64,000 bases of DNA from Nocardioides piscis (GCF_011300215.1 NZ_CP049866.1:868001-932000); one strand, 5' to 3'; shown: positions 27,496-40,447, numbered from the stretch's first letter. Numbers and translations are program-made. Notes: generated by a model from the letters alone, not told the origin.

Positions 27496-28952
27496 CCAGC
27501 ACGACGACCGAGGTCGAGGCCGCCACCACGGCGGCAGCAGAGGCCTTCGCGGCCTATCGCGCCACCACGCCCGAGCAGCGCGGCGCCTTCCTGGAGGCTG
27601 TCGCCGCCGAGATCGAGTCCGACAAGGACGCGATCATCGAGGCCGCCGTCGCCGAGAGCCACCTTCCTCTCGCACGCATCACCGGCGAGGTCGGGCGCAC
27701 GACCGGCCAGCTGCGGATGTTCGCCGAGGTCGTACGCCGAGGCGATCACCTCGGCGTCCGGATCGACCCAGCCCTGCCGGACCGCGCTCCCCTGCCGCGA
27801 CCCGACGTCCGCCAGCGGATGATCCCGCTCGGCCCCGTTGCCGTCTTCGGCGCCAGCAACTTCCCGCTCGCCTTCTCCACGGCCGGCGGCGACACCGCCT
27901 CGGCCCTGGCTGCTGGCTGCCCGGTCGTCGTCAAGGGCCACCCGGCCCACCCCCGCACCGGCACGCTCGTCGCGCAGGCCACCAGTCGCGCAGTCGAGCA
28001 GTGCGGCCTGCCGGCTGGCACGTTCGCGTTCCTGCTCGACGAGGGCAGTGGCTTCGAGCTCGGCCAGGCACTGGTCAAGGATCCGCGGATCAAGGCCGTC
28101 GGCTTCACCGGCTCCCGCAACGGCGGGCTCGCCCTCGCCGAGACCGCAGCCAGGCGCCCCGAGCCGATCCCGGTCTATGCCGAGATGTCCTCGATCAACC
28201 CGGTGGTCGTCCTGCCCGGTGCGCTCGCGGAGCGAGACATCGCGGTGTTCGCCCAGGCGTACGTCGGTTCGCTGACCCTCGGCGCAGGGCAGTTCTGCAC
28301 CAACCCGGGCCTGCTCTTCCTGCCTGCCGGCGAGGCAGGCGACGCCTTCCTCAGGGCCACCGCCGAGGCCGTCGCAGCGACGACCGGCCAGACGATGCTC
28401 ACCCCCGGCATCGCCGAGGCCTACGCCTCCGGCACCGGTCGGCTCAAGGAGACCGACGGCGTCAGCGTCGTCGGCACCGGCACCGAGGGCGGCGAGCACG
28501 CCCCCGCCCCGGTCGTCGCCGAGGCCTCGACCCTCGACGGCGTGACCGACGAGGTCTTCGGAGCCGCTGGGGTCGTCGTCCGTTACGCCGACACCGACTC
28601 TCTCGCCGCCAGCCTCGACCACCTCGAGGGACAGCTGACCGCGACGATCCACAGTGCCTCCGCAGACCGGAAGGCAGCGCAGCAGCTGCTGCCCGTCCTC
28701 GAGCTCAAGGTCGGCCGCGTCCTCTTCAACGGCTGGCCGACCGGCGTCGAGGTCGGCCACGCGATGGTCCACGGCGGCCCCTTCCCTGCGACGTCCGACA
28801 GCCGCACCACCAGCGTCGGCAGTCGCGCGATCGAGCGGTTCCAGCGCCCGGTCGCCTATCAGGACGTCCCCGCCGACCTCCTGCCCGAGGCACTGCGCGA
28901 CGACAACCCGTGGGGGCTGACCCGGCGCATCGACGGAGCGCTCGAGCGATGA
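27492..28952 (+). CDS. 2-oxoglutarate semialdehyde (2,5-dioxovalerate) dehydrogenase
   Basis: A 486-residue aldehyde dehydrogenase of the NADP-linked 2,5-dioxopentanoate/KGSADH type, which would oxidise the KdgD product to 2-oxoglutarate. The catalytic Cys269 is in [10 protein letters not shown] and the general base Glu231 in [38 protein letters not shown] is the family-typical cofactor region. It overlaps kdgD and gudD by four bases each, so the three proteins are made together. Confidence 0.93.
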   Translation: MTSTTTEVEAATTAAAEAFAAYRATTPEQRGAFLEAVAAEIESDKDAIIEAAVAESHLPLARITGEVGRTTGQLRMFAEVVRRGDHLGVRIDPALPDRAPLPRPDVRQRMIPLGPVAVFGASNFPLAFSTAGGDTASALAAGCPVVVKGHPAHPRTGTLVAQATSRAVEQCGLPAGTFAFLLDEGSGFELGQALVKDPRIKAVGFTGSRNGGLALAETAARRPEPIPVYAEMSSINPVVVLPGALAERDIAVFAQAYVGSLTLGAGQFCTNPGLLFLPAGEAGDAFLRATAEAVAATTGQTMLTPGIAEAYASGTGRLKETDGVSVVGTGTEGGEHAPAPVVAEASTLDGVTDEVFGAAGVVVRYADTDSLAASLDHLEGQLTATIHSASADRKAAQQLLPVLELKVGRVLFNGWPTGVEVGHAMVHGGPFPATSDSRTTSVGSRAIERFQRPVAYQDVPADLLPEALRDDNPWGLTRRIDGALER

Positions 28953-30280
28953 CGAAGATCGCCACCACGATCAGCGGGGTCGAGGTCGTCCCGGTCGCGG
29001 GGCACGACTCGATGCTGCTCAACCTCAGCGGCGCGCACGGCCCCTTCTTCACCCGCAACATCGCGATCGTCACCGACTCCGACGGCCGCGAGGGCGTCGG
29101 GGAAGTGCCGGGCGGCGAGCTGATCAAGGGCACGATCGAGGACGCCGCCGAGCTGCTCGTCGGCCAGCCGCTCGCGACCTACAAGAGCCTGCTGCGCGAG
29201 GTGGCCACGCGGTTCGCCGACCGCGACAAGGGGGGCCGCGGACTCCAGACCTTCGACCTCCGCACGACCATCCACGCGGTGACCGCGCTGGAGTCAGCGC
29301 TGCTCGACCTGTCCGGGCAGGCCCTCGGCATACCCGTCGCGGAGCTCCTCGGCGACGGCCAGCAGCGCAGCAGCGTGCCCATGCTCGGCTATCTCTTCTA
29401 TGTTGGTGATCCCGACCGGACCGACCTGCCCTACCTCCGCGAGCCGGACGGCTTGGACGACTGGGAGCGACTGCGTCGCGAGGAGGCCATGACCCCCGAC
29501 GCGATCGTGCGCCTGGCCGAGGCTGCCCAAGCGCGCTATGGCTTCAGCGACTTCAAGCTCAAGGGCGGCGTGCTCCCCGGCGAGGACGAGGTCGCCGCCG
29601 TGACCGCCCTGCACGAGCGCTTCCCGGACGCGCGGATCACCCTCGACCCCAACGGTGGCTGGCTGCTGGACGAGGCAGTCCGGCTGCTCGACGGCCTCGA
29701 CGACGTGCTCGCCTATGCCGAGGACCCCTGCGGCGCCGAAGACGGCTTCTCCGGCCGCGAGGTGATGGCGGAGTTCAAGCGGCGCACCGGTCTGCGGACA
29801 GCCACCAACATGGTTGCCACCGACTGGCGGCAGATGGCCGACGCCGTGCGCACCAACGCCGTCGACATCCCGCTCGCCGACCCGCACTTCTGGACGATGG
29901 CCGGCTCGGTGCGGGTCGCCCAGCTCTGCCACGACTTCGGTCTCACCTGGGGCTCGCACTCCAACAACCACTTCGACGTCTCGCTCGCGATGTTCACCCA
30001 CGTCGGCGCCGCCGCGCCCGGCGAGATCACCGCGCTCGATACGCACTGGATCTGGCAGGACGGGCAGGGCCTGACGAAGGAGCCGCTGCAGGTCGTGGAC
30101 GGCGCCATCGCCGTACCCACCTCACCGGGGCTCGGCGTCGAGCTCGACCGCGACCGGGTCGCCGAGGCGCACGCCCTCTATCTCGAGCACGGCCTCGGAG
30201 CCCGTGACGACGCCGCGGCGATGCAGTTCCTCGTGCCGGACTGGACCTTCGACCCGAAGCGCCCCTGCCTCGTCAGGTGA
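28949..30280 (+). CDS. gudD: Glucarate dehydratase
   Basis: A 443-residue enolase-superfamily enzyme that dehydrates D-glucarate (and often L-idarate) to 5-keto-4-deoxyglucarate. The bases are Lys205 in FKLKGG and the dyad His337 (GSHSNNHFD) with Asp311 (LADPHFW). Metal ligands are in LDPNGGW, AEDPCG and TNMV. All are as in characterised GlucD. It is the last gene of the kdgD operon, and only three bases separate its stop from that of the convergent ATP-grasp gene. A diverged second copy sits at 15155. Confidence 0.93.
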   Translation: MTKIATTISGVEVVPVAGHDSMLLNLSGAHGPFFTRNIAIVTDSDGREGVGEVPGGELIKGTIEDAAELLVGQPLATYKSLLREVATRFADRDKGGRGLQTFDLRTTIHAVTALESALLDLSGQALGIPVAELLGDGQQRSSVPMLGYLFYVGDPDRTDLPYLREPDGLDDWERLRREEAMTPDAIVRLAEAAQARYGFSDFKLKGGVLPGEDEVAAVTALHERFPDARITLDPNGGWLLDEAVRLLDGLDDVLAYAEDPCGAEDGFSGREVMAEFKRRTGLRTATNMVATDWRQMADAVRTNAVDIPLADPHFWTMAGSVRVAQLCHDFGLTWGSHSNNHFDVSLAMFTHVGAAAPGEITALDTHWIWQDGQGLTKEPLQVVDGAIAVPTSPGLGVELDRDRVAEAHALYLEHGLGARDDAAAMQFLVPDWTFDPKRPCLVR

Positions 30281-30283
30281 CGA

Positions 30284-31324
30284 CTAGCTGGTCGCCAGCG
30301 TCGTGTTGTCGATCTCGCGGTAGTGCTTGCGGATGCTCACCTTGCGCTCGAGCTCGCCGATGATGACGGGCGCGAAGTCGACCTCGTTGAGCTCCTTGGC
30401 GCTGCCGAGGCCGCCGGGGCTGAAGACGTTGATCTCCATCAGCTTGTCGCCGACGATGTCGAGGCCGACGAGGAACATCCCGTCCGCGACGAGCTTGGGG
30501 CGGACGACCTCGACCATCTCCAGGATGTCGTCGGTGATGGCGACCTTCACCGCCTTGCCGCCGGCCGACATGTTGGAGCGGATGTCGTCACTGTTGTTGG
30601 TGCGGCGGAACGCGGCATAGGCGCCGTCGGCCTGCAGGGGCTGGCCGTTCATCACGAACAGCCGGATGTCGCCCTTCTTGGCCTCGGGGAGGTATTCCTG
30701 GGCGACGACATAGCCGTCGCGGCAGATCGCCTCGATGATCTGGTTGAGGTTGGGCCCCTCCTTGCGGTCGATCAGGAAGACACCGCTGCCCCCGGAGCCC
30801 TGCAGCGGCTTGAGGACGGCCCTGCCACCGAGGTCCTTGATGAAGTCGTTGATCTGCGCCTCGTCGCGCGAGATCAGGGTCCGGGGGCGCACCACCTCGG
30901 GGAAGTGCTGGAAGTAGGCCTTGGAGAGCGCGCTCGCCAGGGTGGTCGGGTCGTTGACCACGAGCACCCCCGAGCTTGCGATCAGCTGGCCGAACGCCAC
31001 CCCTGCGTTGTTGGCCCACGGCGCCGACTCGGCGTCGTCGGCCGGGTCGTTGCGCAGCATGACGACGTCGAACTCCTCGAGGCCGATCAGCTCCTGGACG
31101 TCCGGCTTCTGCACGTCCTGCAGGTGCCGCTGGAGCGAGCGGTAGGTCTTGGCGTGGCCCATGCTCGCCTTGGCGCTGAGCGAGCCGTCCGGTTCGTAGG
31201 AGAAGTCCCCGATCCCCATGAACCACGCCTCGTGGCCCATCTCCTTGGCGGCCATCGCGAGCCGGTTGGTGGTGTAGCGGGGGTCCTCGGTTGCGATGTC
31301 GTTGACGACGAAGCCGATCTTCAT
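30284..31324 (-). CDS. RimK/GshB-like ATP-grasp ligase
   Basis: A 346-residue ATP-grasp enzyme resembling glutathione synthetase/RimK. The N-terminal pre-ATP-grasp domain begins MKIGFVVNDIATEDPRYTTNR. The ATP-binding loop is KPLQGSGGSGVFLI near residue 170, and the metal-binding end is LVGLDIVGDKLMEINVFSPGG near residue 300. Such ligases join a carboxylate to an amine. Actinobacteria normally use mycothiol, and no gshA is seen here, so true glutathione synthesis is unlikely. It is coupled by an ATGA overlap to a DUF1704 peptidase and an N-formylglutamate amidohydrolase-like gene, which suggests a peptide or protein-tail modification. Confidence 0.85.
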   Translation of the reverse strand: MKIGFVVNDIATEDPRYTTNRLAMAAKEMGHEAWFMGIGDFSYEPDGSLSAKASMGHAKTYRSLQRHLQDVQKPDVQELIGLEEFDVVMLRNDPADDAESAPWANNAGVAFGQLIASSGVLVVNDPTTLASALSKAYFQHFPEVVRPRTLISRDEAQINDFIKDLGGRAVLKPLQGSGGSGVFLIDRKEGPNLNQIIEAICRDGYVVAQEYLPEAKKGDIRLFVMNGQPLQADGAYAAFRRTNNSDDIRSNMSAGGKAVKVAITDDILEMVEVVRPKLVADGMFLVGLDIVGDKLMEINVFSPGGLGSAKELNEVDFAPVIIGELERKVSIRKHYREIDNTTLATS

Positions 31325-32487
31325 GGGGTCCCTCCCAGGAGTTGGTGGAGCTCAATGGTCTGTGACGCCAGCTCGATGCGGCGTATGGCGGCCGGGTCGG
31401 CCAGGTAGCGAGGCTTGATGCGTTGGGGGTGCAGCGCGCCCTTCTCGTCGAGCTCGGCGATCAGCGGCAGGTCGTCGAGGGCGAACTTGCCCCGGAAGAG
31501 CAGGTCGAGGCTGCCGCCGTCGCGCAGGTGCTCGAGCAGGTCGACGAGACCGCGGAGATAGATCGCGTCCTTGGTCATCCCGCCGGCGCGGAAGACGCGC
31601 ATCACGGTCGTGTAGGCGCTGCCTCGCGGGAAGCCGGCCTCGACCAGCGCGTCGTGGGCCTCGGTGAAGCTGGCCCCGGCGACCCGACGGTGCACCGTGA
31701 CCACCCGCCCGGCGAGCTGCCGAAGCCGGAACGCGGTCAGTCCGCCGCAGGCGACCTCAGCCAGCACGGCGAGCCCCTCCTGGGTCTCGTCATAGCCAGC
31801 GAGCCCGGCGCCCAGCACCTTCACCGGCTGGGCGGCGCCGTTGACCTGGGTGACGAGGTGGGTGCCCACCTCGTGGTGGAGCAGCGCCTCCGCGCGAGCC
31901 CGCTGCACGGTCGACTCCGGGCCGATGAGCAGGGTGTCCCCCGACACCATCACGCCGTTGACGTCGGGCCTGACCTCGGCGTGCATCTCGATCTCGTGGT
32001 CCTGCTCGCGATAGTGCGCGATCTCCTCCAGGGCCAGCGCCAGGAACTCCTCTGCGTGCAGGGCGTCGCCGGGGGCCTCGGCGGACGGCACCGCGGCCAG
32101 CAAGGCCTCGGCCTGCTTGCGCAGGGCGGGTGACACGCCGCCGTACAGGTCGATGCTCAGGGCCAGGAAGTCGTCGGTGTCGCGGGCGCGCAGCATCTCC
32201 AGCTGCAGCTCCATCTCGCGGTGCTTCGCGCGCAGGAGGTGCGACAGCGTGGTGTCCTCGACCGACGAGACGTCGATGGCTTCGAGCTCGGCGGCCACGA
32301 CGTCGGGTTCGGCCTCGAGCTCGCGATAGGTGAACTCCGGCTCGTCGAGGTCACCGTCGAGGAACTCCCCGCGCAGGTCGTCGGCGTCGACGGGCGTGAT
32401 CTCGAGCAGGAACTTCATGCTCGCCGACAGCTGGGCCAGTGCGTGGTCGACGGCGAGGTCGCCCGCACTCAGCGGGGAGTCGCTCAT
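31321..32487 (-). CDS. DUF1704 metallopeptidase (QEGLA motif, MATCAP-like)
   Basis: A 388-residue protein of the family often annotated flavohemoglobin expression-modulating QEGLA motif protein. HEVGTH (205-210) fits an HExxxH zinc site and Glu237 in QEGLA (236-240) is the likely third ligand. Eukaryotic DUF1704 members (MATCAP/KIAA0895L) are tubulin tyrosine carboxypeptidases, so a carboxypeptidase role is plausible. The start MSDSPLSAG overlaps the upstream amidohydrolase stop in ATGA; the longer frame lies inside that gene. No signal peptide is present, so it should act in the cytoplasm. Confidence 0.88.
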   Translation of the reverse strand: MSDSPLSAGDLAVDHALAQLSASMKFLLEITPVDADDLRGEFLDGDLDEPEFTYRELEAEPDVVAAELEAIDVSSVEDTTLSHLLRAKHREMELQLEMLRARDTDDFLALSIDLYGGVSPALRKQAEALLAAVPSAEAPGDALHAEEFLALALEEIAHYREQDHEIEMHAEVRPDVNGVMVSGDTLLIGPESTVQRARAEALLHHEVGTHLVTQVNGAAQPVKVLGAGLAGYDETQEGLAVLAEVACGGLTAFRLRQLAGRVVTVHRRVAGASFTEAHDALVEAGFPRGSAYTTVMRVFRAGGMTKDAIYLRGLVDLLEHLRDGGSLDLLFRGKFALDDLPLIAELDEKGALHPQRIKPRYLADPAAIRRIELASQTIELHQLLGGTP

Positions 32488-33275
32488 CCGAGTCGGCCCA
32501 GCTCCTCGTGCAGCCCGGGCAGGGATGCCTCGAGGGCCGCGCGGGCGCAGTCGAGCCCGACCTGGTCGAGCTCGCCGGTCCACTCGTCCATGAACGTCTT
32601 CTTGAACTCCAGCGCCAGGACGCACCCGATGCGGGGATAGCGGTCGTGGACGAACCACGCGAGGTTGCGTCCTTCGAAGGCGACGTTCTCGCGCGCGTCC
32701 ATCGCCCCGCAGCCGAGCTCGCGCGATCGCAGGTCCGCCATGAACCGCTGGACGAGCGGCTCGAAGAGGTCGTGGTCGACGCTGCCGGTGCCGACGTTGA
32801 CCTCGGGGTTCTCCTGGACGGGAGCCGGCGGGGCGTCCGCCCCGTCGCGCCGGTGGTTGTAGGAGTGCACGTCGAGCAGGACGAAGGGCCCGCGCTTCGC
32901 GACCTCGTCGAGCCGCGGCCCGAGGGCGTCGTAGAACGCGTCGTAGGTCGCCAGGCTGCCCTCGAACTGCTCGTCGGGCAGCTCCTCGTCGCGCCAGACC
33001 TTGAGTCCCCAGCAGTCGTCGGGGGTGCGATAGACCGCCTCGCGGCGGGGGCGGTTGAGGTCGCACTCGAAACGCGAGCGGTGGGTGATGACGCGGTCGG
33101 GCACGACGCTCGCGATCCGGTCGGTGTAGGGGTCCTCCTCGCGGAAGCGGTCGGCCTCGGGGAGCACCATCAGCTCCGCCAGGTCGGGGCGCACCTCGTG
33201 GCCGGCGTGCACGGACGTGGCGACGACCTGTCCGGTCCAGTCACCCACGAACTCGACGATTCCCTCAGCTCCCAT
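32484..33275 (-). CDS. N-formylglutamate amidohydrolase-like protein
   Basis: A 263-residue zinc hydrolase of the N-formylglutamate amidohydrolase family. SVHAGHEVRP (near residue 20) carries the first metal His, FECDLNRPR (near 70) is the substrate-binding arginine loop, and LLDVHSYNHRRDG (near 135) carries the next His. No hut (histidine degradation) genes are nearby, so the ancestral reaction is not implied. It is the first gene of a three-gene overlapping operon with a DUF1704 peptidase and an ATP-grasp ligase. It may release glutamate or another amino acid from an amide-linked substrate. Confidence 0.87.
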   Translation of the reverse strand: MGAEGIVEFVGDWTGQVVATSVHAGHEVRPDLAELMVLPEADRFREEDPYTDRIASVVPDRVITHRSRFECDLNRPRREAVYRTPDDCWGLKVWRDEELPDEQFEGSLATYDAFYDALGPRLDEVAKRGPFVLLDVHSYNHRRDGADAPPAPVQENPEVNVGTGSVDHDLFEPLVQRFMADLRSRELGCGAMDARENVAFEGRNLAWFVHDRYPRIGCVLALEFKKTFMDEWTGELDQVGLDCARAALEASLPGLHEELGRLG

Positions 33276-33365
33276 GTGCCTTCCCTATCGGTTCGGGGGG
33301 CGGCCGCACAACCCGGCGGACCCTCATGGGTGGGGCTCGCCGCCACGGCTGGTAGGACTGGGTTC

Positions 33366-34055
33366 GTGACTCGCATCGTCGTCCTCACCGGAGCAGGCGT
33401 CTCCGCCGAGAGCGGAGTGGCCACCTTCCGCGACTCGGGCGGCCTCTGGGAGGGCCACGACCCGATGACGGTCGCGACGCCGGAGGCGTTCGCCGCCGAC
33501 CCGGACCTCGTCCACCGCTTCTACGACGCGCGGCGCGCGGCGCTGAGCAGGGTGCGCCCCAACGCCGCGCACCACGCGCTGGCGCGGCTGGAGGCGGCGC
33601 TCGGCGACGCCGTCTACCTGGTGACGCAGAACGTCGACGACCTGCACGAGCGGGCCGGAACGAGCAGGGTCCACCACATGCACGGCCGTCTCCGGGCTGC
33701 CTGGTGCACGGTGTGCGGCGCGCGGCACACCTGGGACGGGACGCTCGTCGACCGCCCGCCCTGCCCCGGCTGCGGGTCGTCGAGCCTGCGCCCCGACGTC
33801 GTGTGGTTCGGCGAGGTGCCCTACGACATGGAGGCGATCGAGGAAGCACTGTGGGACTGCGACCTGTTCGTCTCGATCGGCACCTCGGGCGTGGTCTATC
33901 CCGCCGCGGCCTTCGTCCACTACGCCATCGGCAACGGCAAGCAGACCCTCGAGCTCAACCTCGACCGCAGCGACTCCTCGAGCGACTTCCACGAGTCACG
34001 CCGGGGCCCCGCCAGCGAGCTGGTCCCAGCCTGGGTCGACGAGGTGCTGGGCTGA
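33366..34055 (+). CDS. Sirtuin, NAD-dependent protein deacylase
   Basis: A 229-residue SIR2-family protein that removes acyl groups from lysines using NAD. NAD-binding GAGVSAESG is at 9-17, QNVDDLHERAG begins at 88, the catalytic His106 is in HMHGRL, and the structural zinc has Cys114/117/133/136. Tyr53 and Arg56 match the YxxR pair of class III sirtuins (Sirt5/CobB-like), which favours succinyl and malonyl groups. It uses a GTG start. It diverges across 90 bases from the amidohydrolase-DUF1704-ligase operon. Confidence 0.94.
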   Translation: MTRIVVLTGAGVSAESGVATFRDSGGLWEGHDPMTVATPEAFAADPDLVHRFYDARRAALSRVRPNAAHHALARLEAALGDAVYLVTQNVDDLHERAGTSRVHHMHGRLRAAWCTVCGARHTWDGTLVDRPPCPGCGSSSLRPDVVWFGEVPYDMEAIEEALWDCDLFVSIGTSGVVYPAAAFVHYAIGNGKQTLELNLDRSDSSSDFHESRRGPASELVPAWVDEVLG

Positions 34056-34064
34056 TCGCCTGCG

Positions 34065-37000
34065 TCACCCCACTCGACGCAACAGCACCCCGGCATGCGC
34101 AGGTATGCCGACGACGCCGTCGCGCAGCTCGACGCCGGCCGGCGTCGCGAACAGCACCTCGTTGGCTCCGGCCACTGCGACGTCGGCCGCCTGTGGCCCG
34201 ACGTTGACCACGACCGTGACCGCGCCCCGGCGCAGGACCAGGGTCCTGGCCTCCTCGTCGACCTCGACCTCGACCTTGCGCAGGTCGGGGTCGGTGAGCT
34301 CGGGCAGCTCGCGGCGCAGGCGACCCAGCTGGCGATAGACCTCGAGCATGGTCGCGTGGCGCCCGTGGGCGACCTCGTCCCAGTCGAGCTTCGACATCTG
34401 GAACGTCGCCGGGTCCTGCGGGTCGGGGACGACGGCTGGGTCCCAGCCCATCCGCTCGAACTCGGCCAGCCTGCCCTCGGCCGTCGCCTGCCCCAGCTCG
34501 GGCTCGGGGTGGGAGGTGAAGAACGCGAACGGCGTGGAGGCCGCCCACTCCTCTCCCTGGAAGAGCATCGGCGTGAACGGGGAGGCCAGCGTCAGGAGCG
34601 CCGCGCAGGCCAGCTGGTCGTCGTCGAGGGCCTCGGTGATCCGGTCGCCGCGGGCGCGGTTGCCGATCTGGTCGTGGTTCTGGCTGGCCACGACGAGCCG
34701 CCACGCCGGCATGGTCTCGGTGTCGATCGGCACACCGTGCGGACGGTTGCGGAAGGAGCTGAAGGTGCCGTCGTGGAAGAAGCCCTTCGTCAGCACCTTG
34801 CCGAGAGCCGCGAGCGGCTCGAAGTCGGCGTAGTAGCCCTCGGTCTCGCCGGTGAGGGCGACATGGACGGCGTGGTGGAAGTCGTCGCTCCACTGCGCGT
34901 CCAGGCCATGGCCGCCGGCCTCGCGCGGTGTCACCATCACCGGGTCGTTGAGGTCGGACTCGGCGATCAGGGTCAGCGGGCGGCGCTGGTGGGCGGACAT
35001 CGCTGCCACCTCGACCGCCATCTCCTCCAGCAGGTGGGTGGGCGACTCGTCGGACAGCGCATGCACTGCGTCGAGGCGGAGCCCGTCGACGTGCATGTCG
35101 GTGAACCACATGCGCACGCTGTCGAGGATGAAGCGCCGGACCTCGTCGCTGCCCTCGTCGTCGAGGTTGACCAGGTCGCCCCAGGTGTTGGAGCCCTGCT
35201 TGAGGTAGGGCCCGAACTGCGGGAGGTAGTTGCCCGAGGGGCCGAAGTGGTTGTGCACGACGTCCTGGATCACCCCGAGCCCGGCAGCGTGGCAGCCGTC
35301 GACGAAGCGCTGGTAGGCCGCAGGACCGCCGTACGCCTCGTGGACCGCGGACCACAGGACGCCGTCGTAGCCCCAGTTGTGGGTGCCGTTGAAGGCGTTG
35401 ACGGGCATCAGCTCGACGAAGTCGACGCCGATCGAGCGCAGGTGGTCGAGCTTGCCGAGCGCGGCGTCGAGGGTGCCGTCGGGGGTGAAGGTGCCGATGT
35501 GGAGCTCATAGATCACCGAGCCGGCCAGCTGACGTCCGGTCCAGCCCTGGTCGCTCCAGGAGTGGGCGTCGGCGTCGAAGGTCCGTGACAGGCCGTGGAC
35601 ACCGTCGGGCTGGCGGCGTGAGCGCGGGTCCGGGAGCGGACGGTCGCCGTCGTCGACGACATAGCCGTAGTCGACCTCGCCGTGGGGGACGGCGCCCGGG
35701 TCCTCAGGGGTCCACCAGTCGTCGGACCGGCGGACCATCGGCAGGCGGGTGTCGTCGGCGACGAGGGTGAGCGACGAGGCACGGGGCGCCCAGACGTCGA
35801 AGCGTCCTCGGGTCGTCGGCGCCGTCGAGGCCGCAGCACGCAGGAGCAGGGCGACCGGGTGTTCGCGAAGGAGCTCCGCGAGCGGCGCGGTGTCGGTGAA
35901 GGTCCGACCTGAGAGCTCGTCGACCCACTCGCCCGGGGGCAGGGGCAGGACGGTGTCGCTCCAGCCGCCGCGGGTCGCCAGTGCGTGCGGCAGCCGGGTG
36001 GCCACGGCGACGGCGCCACCACGGTCGAACGCGAGGGCGTGGCCGGCCGCGGGCCCCTGGGCCTCGAGCGGCGTGTAGTCGCTGAAGAGCTCTGGCCGGT
36101 CGCGGCGGGCGCGGAGTGCGGCCCGGGTGACCAGCAGCTTTGCGTGACCGGGATCGTCGACTCCCCCGAGGAGGCGGGGCCGCTCGCCGGCCTCGACCGA
36201 CTCGAGCAGGCGTCGACGGGAGTCGTAGTCGACCGGGCGACGGTTGTCGGGGTCGACCAGGCTCTGCTCCCACAGCTCGCTGCCCTGATAGACGTCGGGG
36301 ACTCCGGGCATGGTGATCGCGACCAGCTTGGCCGCCAGGGCGTTGCTCCAGCCGGCGTCGGCGACGGCGCCGAGGACCTCGTCGAGGACAGCGCGGACCT
36401 CGGGCCGGTCGAGGGCAGCGTCGACGGCTGCGTGCACGGCGGCTTCGTAGGCCTCGTCCGGAGCCGTCCAGGTGGTGCGGTCGCCTGCCTCGCGCATCGC
36501 CTTCTCGGCATAGCCGTGAAGTCGCTCGCGCAGGTCGGCATCGAGCCCGGCTGCGGGCCAGGCGCCGACGACCGCCTGCCACAGCAGGTTGGCGAAGCCG
36601 GCGTCGGGGAGCGGCACGAGGTCGAGCAGGCGGTCGAGGGCATGCTCCCAGACGTCGGGCACCTCGGCGAGCGCGGTGATGCGGGCGCGCACGTCCTCGC
36701 CACGCTTGGTGTCGTGGGTGGAGAGCGCGGTCATGGCCTGCGGCCACTCACGCTGCCGGGTGGCCATGGCGGCGTGGAAGTCGGCGGTGTCCACCGAGAA
36801 GACCGACGGGTCTGCACCGACCTCGTTGAGCGAGGTCAGCCGCGACCAGCGATAGAAGGAGCAGTCCTCGACACCCTTGGCCATCACCATGCCGGAGGTC
36901 TGCTGGAAGCGCAGCGCGGGCGGCTGGGTCGGGTCGGACAGCACCGGCAGCAGCACGTCGAGGGTCTTGGACAGGTCAGGCCGGTGCTCGCGTGCGAGGG

Positions 37001-38194
37001 CGAAGGCCTGGTCGAGGTGCTCGCGGCCCTGCGGCAGGTAGGAGCGATAGACGGGGAAGCAGGCCATGAGCTCGGCGACCGCGTCCTCGGTGTCGGCCGG
37101 GGCGTCCGGTATGGCGACGCGCAGCTCCCGGCCGATGCGCAGCACCTCGGAGCGCAGGATGCCGTCAGCGACGTCGCGCTTGTTGTCGTGGACCATCCGG
37201 TGCCAGTCGATCGGCCCGCCGCGGAGTCGCTCGTCGAGGGCGCCGAGCCGCTCGGCTGCGTCCGGGTCGGTGAGGACGCGGTCGATGAGGGCGAGCGCGT
37301 CATAGCCGGTCGTGCCCTGGGTGGCCCAGGAGGTGAGCAGCTCTTCGCCGGGCTCGAGGATCTTCTCGACCAGGACGTAGGCGTCGCCGGTGAGCTCGGC
37401 CAGGTCGGCGAGATAGCCCTCGGGGTCGCGCAGCCCGTCGGGGTGGTCCACCCGGAGGCCGTCGACCAGCCCCTCGGTGAACCAGCGGCGGATCTCGTCG
37501 TGCGAGCGCTCGAACCACTCGGGGTCCTCGACCCGGATGGCGGCGAGGTTGTTGACGGCGAAGAAGCGCCGGTAGTTCAGGCCGGCGTCGGCGAGGCGCC
37601 AGCTCACGAGCTCGTAGTGCTGGCGGGCGTGCACGTCCTGCGCGGTGGGCCCGTGCCCGTCCGTCCCGTCGGTCCAGTCGTCGGCGCTGCCGGGGGCCAG
37701 CGGGAACGCGTTGTCGTGGTAGAGCAGCTGGCCGGCCTCGACGGTGAGGTTGGCGATGGTGCCGTCCTCGGCGAGGTCGTCGTCACCCACTACCGGGATC
37801 CGCAGGCGGCCTCCGCCGGCGGCCCAGTCGATGTCGAAGGCTTCGGCATATTCCGACGCCGGGCCGTGCGTCAGCACCGACCACCACCAGGCGTTGTCGC
37901 TCGCCTGGGCGACCCCGACGTGGTTGGGGACGATGTCGACCAGGACGCCCATGCCGAGGCGGTGGGCCTCGGCCGCGACCGCCGACAGCCCGGCCACGCC
38001 ACCACGGGCGGCGTCGATGCGACCGTGGTCGGAGACGTCGTAGCCGTGGTTGCTCTGCGACTCGGCCGCCAGCAGCGGCGAGAGATAGACCCAGTCCACC
38101 CCGAGGTCGTGCAGGTAGGGCAGCACGTGGGCCGCCGCATGCAGGTCGAAGTCGTCGGTGATCTGCAGGCGATAGGTGCTGACGGGGGCGCGCA

Positions 38195-38195
<1 letters not shown>
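34065..38195 (-). CDS. treYZ: Fused malto-oligosyltrehalose synthase-trehalohydrolase (TreY-TreZ)
   Basis: One 1376-residue polypeptide joins two GH13 enzymes. Residues 1 to about 790 are TreY, which turns the maltodextrin reducing end into a trehalose unit: [16 protein letters not shown] at the start, catalytic motifs GLRVDHPDG (about 248), VEKILEP (about 277) and [11 protein letters not shown] (about 493). From about 796 ([13 protein letters not shown]) it is TreZ, which releases trehalose: [10 protein letters not shown] (about 1039), LIAESDLND (about 1078), SQNHDQIG (about 1176). Both parts are full length and there is no stop or second start at the junction. It overlaps the debranching gene by one base. 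Confidence 0.93.
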
Positions 38196-40417
<2,222 letters not shown>

Positions 40418-40431
40418 AGTGCTCCTCGATT

Positions 40432-40447
40432 GTTGGATCGATCCAAC
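40432..40447. promoter_or_regulatory. Perfect 16-bp palindrome, LacI-type operator, upstream of treX
   Basis: GTTGGATCGATCCAAC is a perfect palindrome with the central CG typical of LacI-family operators. It ends 15 bases before the treX start, in the 97-base gap to the M15 gene. Repression by a sugar-responsive LacI-type protein is likely; no such regulator is encoded in this window. Confidence 0.6.

Noticed and set aside
30284..31324. Glutathione synthetase (gshB)
   Set aside because: No gshA is present, actinobacteria usually rely on mycothiol, and the coupling to a peptidase and an amidohydrolase suggests another substrate.
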